Part shown: positions 63,043 to 64,000 of the stretch, piece after piece
How positions within the stretch are numbered: the first letter of the stretch is position 1
Layout of the letters: every line of letters starts with the position of its first letter
Assembly: GCA_903921365.1 (NCBI GenBank)
Contig: CAIXPS010000522.1
Coordinates: forward strand, 1 to 64,000
Reading direction: 5' to 3'
From: an uncultured bacterium
Lineage (GTDB): Bacteria; Chloroflexota; Anaerolineae; J036; Brachytrichaceae
DNA length: 64,000 nucleotides
The notes under the pieces: generated by a model
Databases searched by the model: none
Seen by the model: only the letters and a program-made list of their open reading frames with translations
Told to the model about the DNA's origin: nothing
Translations under genes and position numbers: made by a program

Positions 63043-63131
63043 GTATGTGCTATCCATATGCCTTATTAACGCACCCAAATCAACTACACGGACCGTGGAA
63101 TGCTTTTATTAAGGCGCTTGTCATAGTCTGT

Positions 63132-63163
63132 AGGTGAGTCACCTCATCATAAACACAAGTGTT
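63132..63163 (+). promoter_or_regulatory. Two small palindromes before the DA1-like gene
   Basis: AGGTGA-G-TCACCT (63132-63144) and AACAC-AA-GTGTT (63152-63163) lie in the 152-base gap between the LysM gene and the next ATG. Either could be a dimeric-protein binding site; no clear promoter hexamers were found. Confidence 0.35.
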
Positions 63164-63194
63164 GTTCATTTGTGGATCGCATTACTGCTAAATC

Positions 63195-63836
63195 ATGAAC
63201 TGTGTATACTGCGGACGGCCGGTCAACCAAGTGGATGTTGGGCGTGCTCTCATGCTTCCTGGCAAGCCAGTCGTCTGTCGTATCTGTAAACAAAGCGCCA
63301 TCTACCAGGACCATGAGGCAAAGCCCATTGTTGAACAAGTGGGGGGTTGGCTCCAGACACAAGGTTTCCAGTTTGGTGGTGTTACTCTGGACGTACAGTT
63401 GATGGAGTCCTTACGATTGGCTAAGTACAACTCTGGACAAATACCAGGCAATATTTTAGGCGTTACTTTAAAGCAAAGCATTCCTTGTTATGGTGGAATA
63501 ATAGTCCGGCGCGTATTAGGAATTGGTTTACTCTGGGGACTACCGCGCGATCTTTTGGCTGGAGTAGCGGCACATGAACTAGGTCATGCCTGGCTATTTG
63601 TAAACAAAATAGATCAACTTGAGCCTTGGTGCGAAGAAGGTTTTTGTAATTTGCTCTCATACCTCTGGTACAGCCAGCATCAAACACAGGATGGGGTGAT
63701 CCAAATGTCTAACCTTAAGGTCAATCCTGATCCAGTTTACGGAGCGGGATTCCGTCGAATATTTAACATATTACAGAGACGGAAATTGACAGAACTCATT
63801 CACTATCTCGAAGTGAATCATGCTTTGCCGTCCTGA
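63195..63836 (+). CDS. DA1-like zinc peptidase with N-terminal zinc ribbon
   Basis: A 213-residue protein. An N-terminal zinc ribbon (CVYCGRPVN...VCRIC, about residues 3-30) is followed by a DA1-type peptidase domain. The zinc site is AAHELGHAW (His127, Glu128, His131), then a Glu in EPWCEEGFCNLLSYLWY (about 147-148), the typical second half of DA1 sites. DA1 proteins of plants are ubiquitin-activated peptidases; the bacterial relatives are little studied. The ATG has no clear ribosome site. The gene is oriented with the island and is probably its last member. Confidence 0.78.
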   Translation: MNCVYCGRPVNQVDVGRALMLPGKPVVCRICKQSAIYQDHEAKPIVEQVGGWLQTQGFQFGGVTLDVQLMESLRLAKYNSGQIPGNILGVTLKQSIPCYGGIIVRRVLGIGLLWGLPRDLLAGVAAHELGHAWLFVNKIDQLEPWCEEGFCNLLSYLWYSQHQTQDGVIQMSNLKVNPDPVYGAGFRRIFNILQRRKLTELIHYLEVNHALPS

Positions 63837-64000
63837 AGATGTAACGACTGGTGCTTTGCAAGACAGTAAATGTGAATAGTGGCATGACCAATAAGTTCTG
63901 CATGGTAGCTCAACTTGCAATCGGCTTATATTGTTCACAAAATAGTCTCTTGGCACGCTTCCATGTGAATGATCAACGGATTGGCTTTGCTTTTAGATTG

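Noticed and set aside
1-64000. CRISPR array, tRNA or rRNA genes
   Set aside because: Gaps were read for regular repeats and cloverleaf-like features and none were convincing. Automated tRNA scanning could still correct this.
63837-64000. Possible gene at the right edge
   Set aside because: No frame with a start, ribosome site or recognisable motif; only 164 bases are visible.

Overview
The window is about 64 kb of bacterial chromosome, or a large contig of it. The organism is most likely a member of the Chloroflexota (Anaerolineae-like). This rests on indirect signs: a secreted protein with a long Pro/Thr linker of PTATPP type, solute-binding-protein/VWA and solute-binding-protein/OmpA fusions, a cyclic-nucleotide-binding/DUF1003 protein, and long runs of Gfo/Idh/MocA, FGGY-kinase and UroD-like genes. 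No rRNA, tRNA or CRISPR array was seen, so the taxonomy is inference. The first gene is cut by the left edge.

Layout. (1) 1-3708: a tungsten/molybdenum aldehyde:ferredoxin oxidoreductase with an aminotransferase and a histidine phosphatase. (2) 3705-7246: a lower-GC patch of decay. It holds a broken nitroreductase, an intact PIN/DUF104-type toxin-antitoxin pair, a broken DUF3800 gene, a secreted repeat protein, and a triply broken PglZ gene that is the remnant of a BREX-type phage-defence locus. (3) 7373-14675, minus strand: a four-gene unit (PLP decarboxylase, membrane coiled-coil protein, solute-binding/OmpA protein, solute-binding/VWA lipoprotein) preceded by a lactate-permease-type transporter. 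(4) 14782-24993: mixed housekeeping and metabolic genes (UroD-like, cNMP/DUF1003, SpoU methyltransferase, S9 peptidase, GtrA, glycosyltransferase, truncated HMG-CoA reductase, double MBL hydrolase, SDR), then a convergent frameshifted PAS histidine kinase. (5) 27092-47507: three consecutive carbohydrate-catabolism-like modules (isomerases, FGGY kinases, aldolase, dehydrogenases, amidohydrolases, a sulfatase-fold hydrolase beside a sulfotransferase) with no transporter gene among them.

(6) 47515-63836: after an IS630-family transposase remnant the base composition becomes clearly more AT-rich and a separate island begins. A near-consensus sigma-70 promoter (48314-48342) precedes a TerY-like VWA protein, a PP2C phosphatase and an unusual protein kinase with a zinc ribbon, which together form the TerY-P triad. 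These are followed by a beta-helix/TPR protein, a membrane TPR protein, a B-box-like zinc-finger/TPR protein, a J-domain protein without HPD, a divergent GrpE, an Hsp70 with four zinc ribbons inserted between its ATPase and substrate domains, a zinc-ribbon/TPR/membrane/BON/LysM protein and a DA1-like zinc peptidase. The likely reading is one phospho-regulated chaperone system that links envelope sensing to protein remodelling or proteolysis. It may act in stress response or in phage defence. This is the most interesting part of the window.
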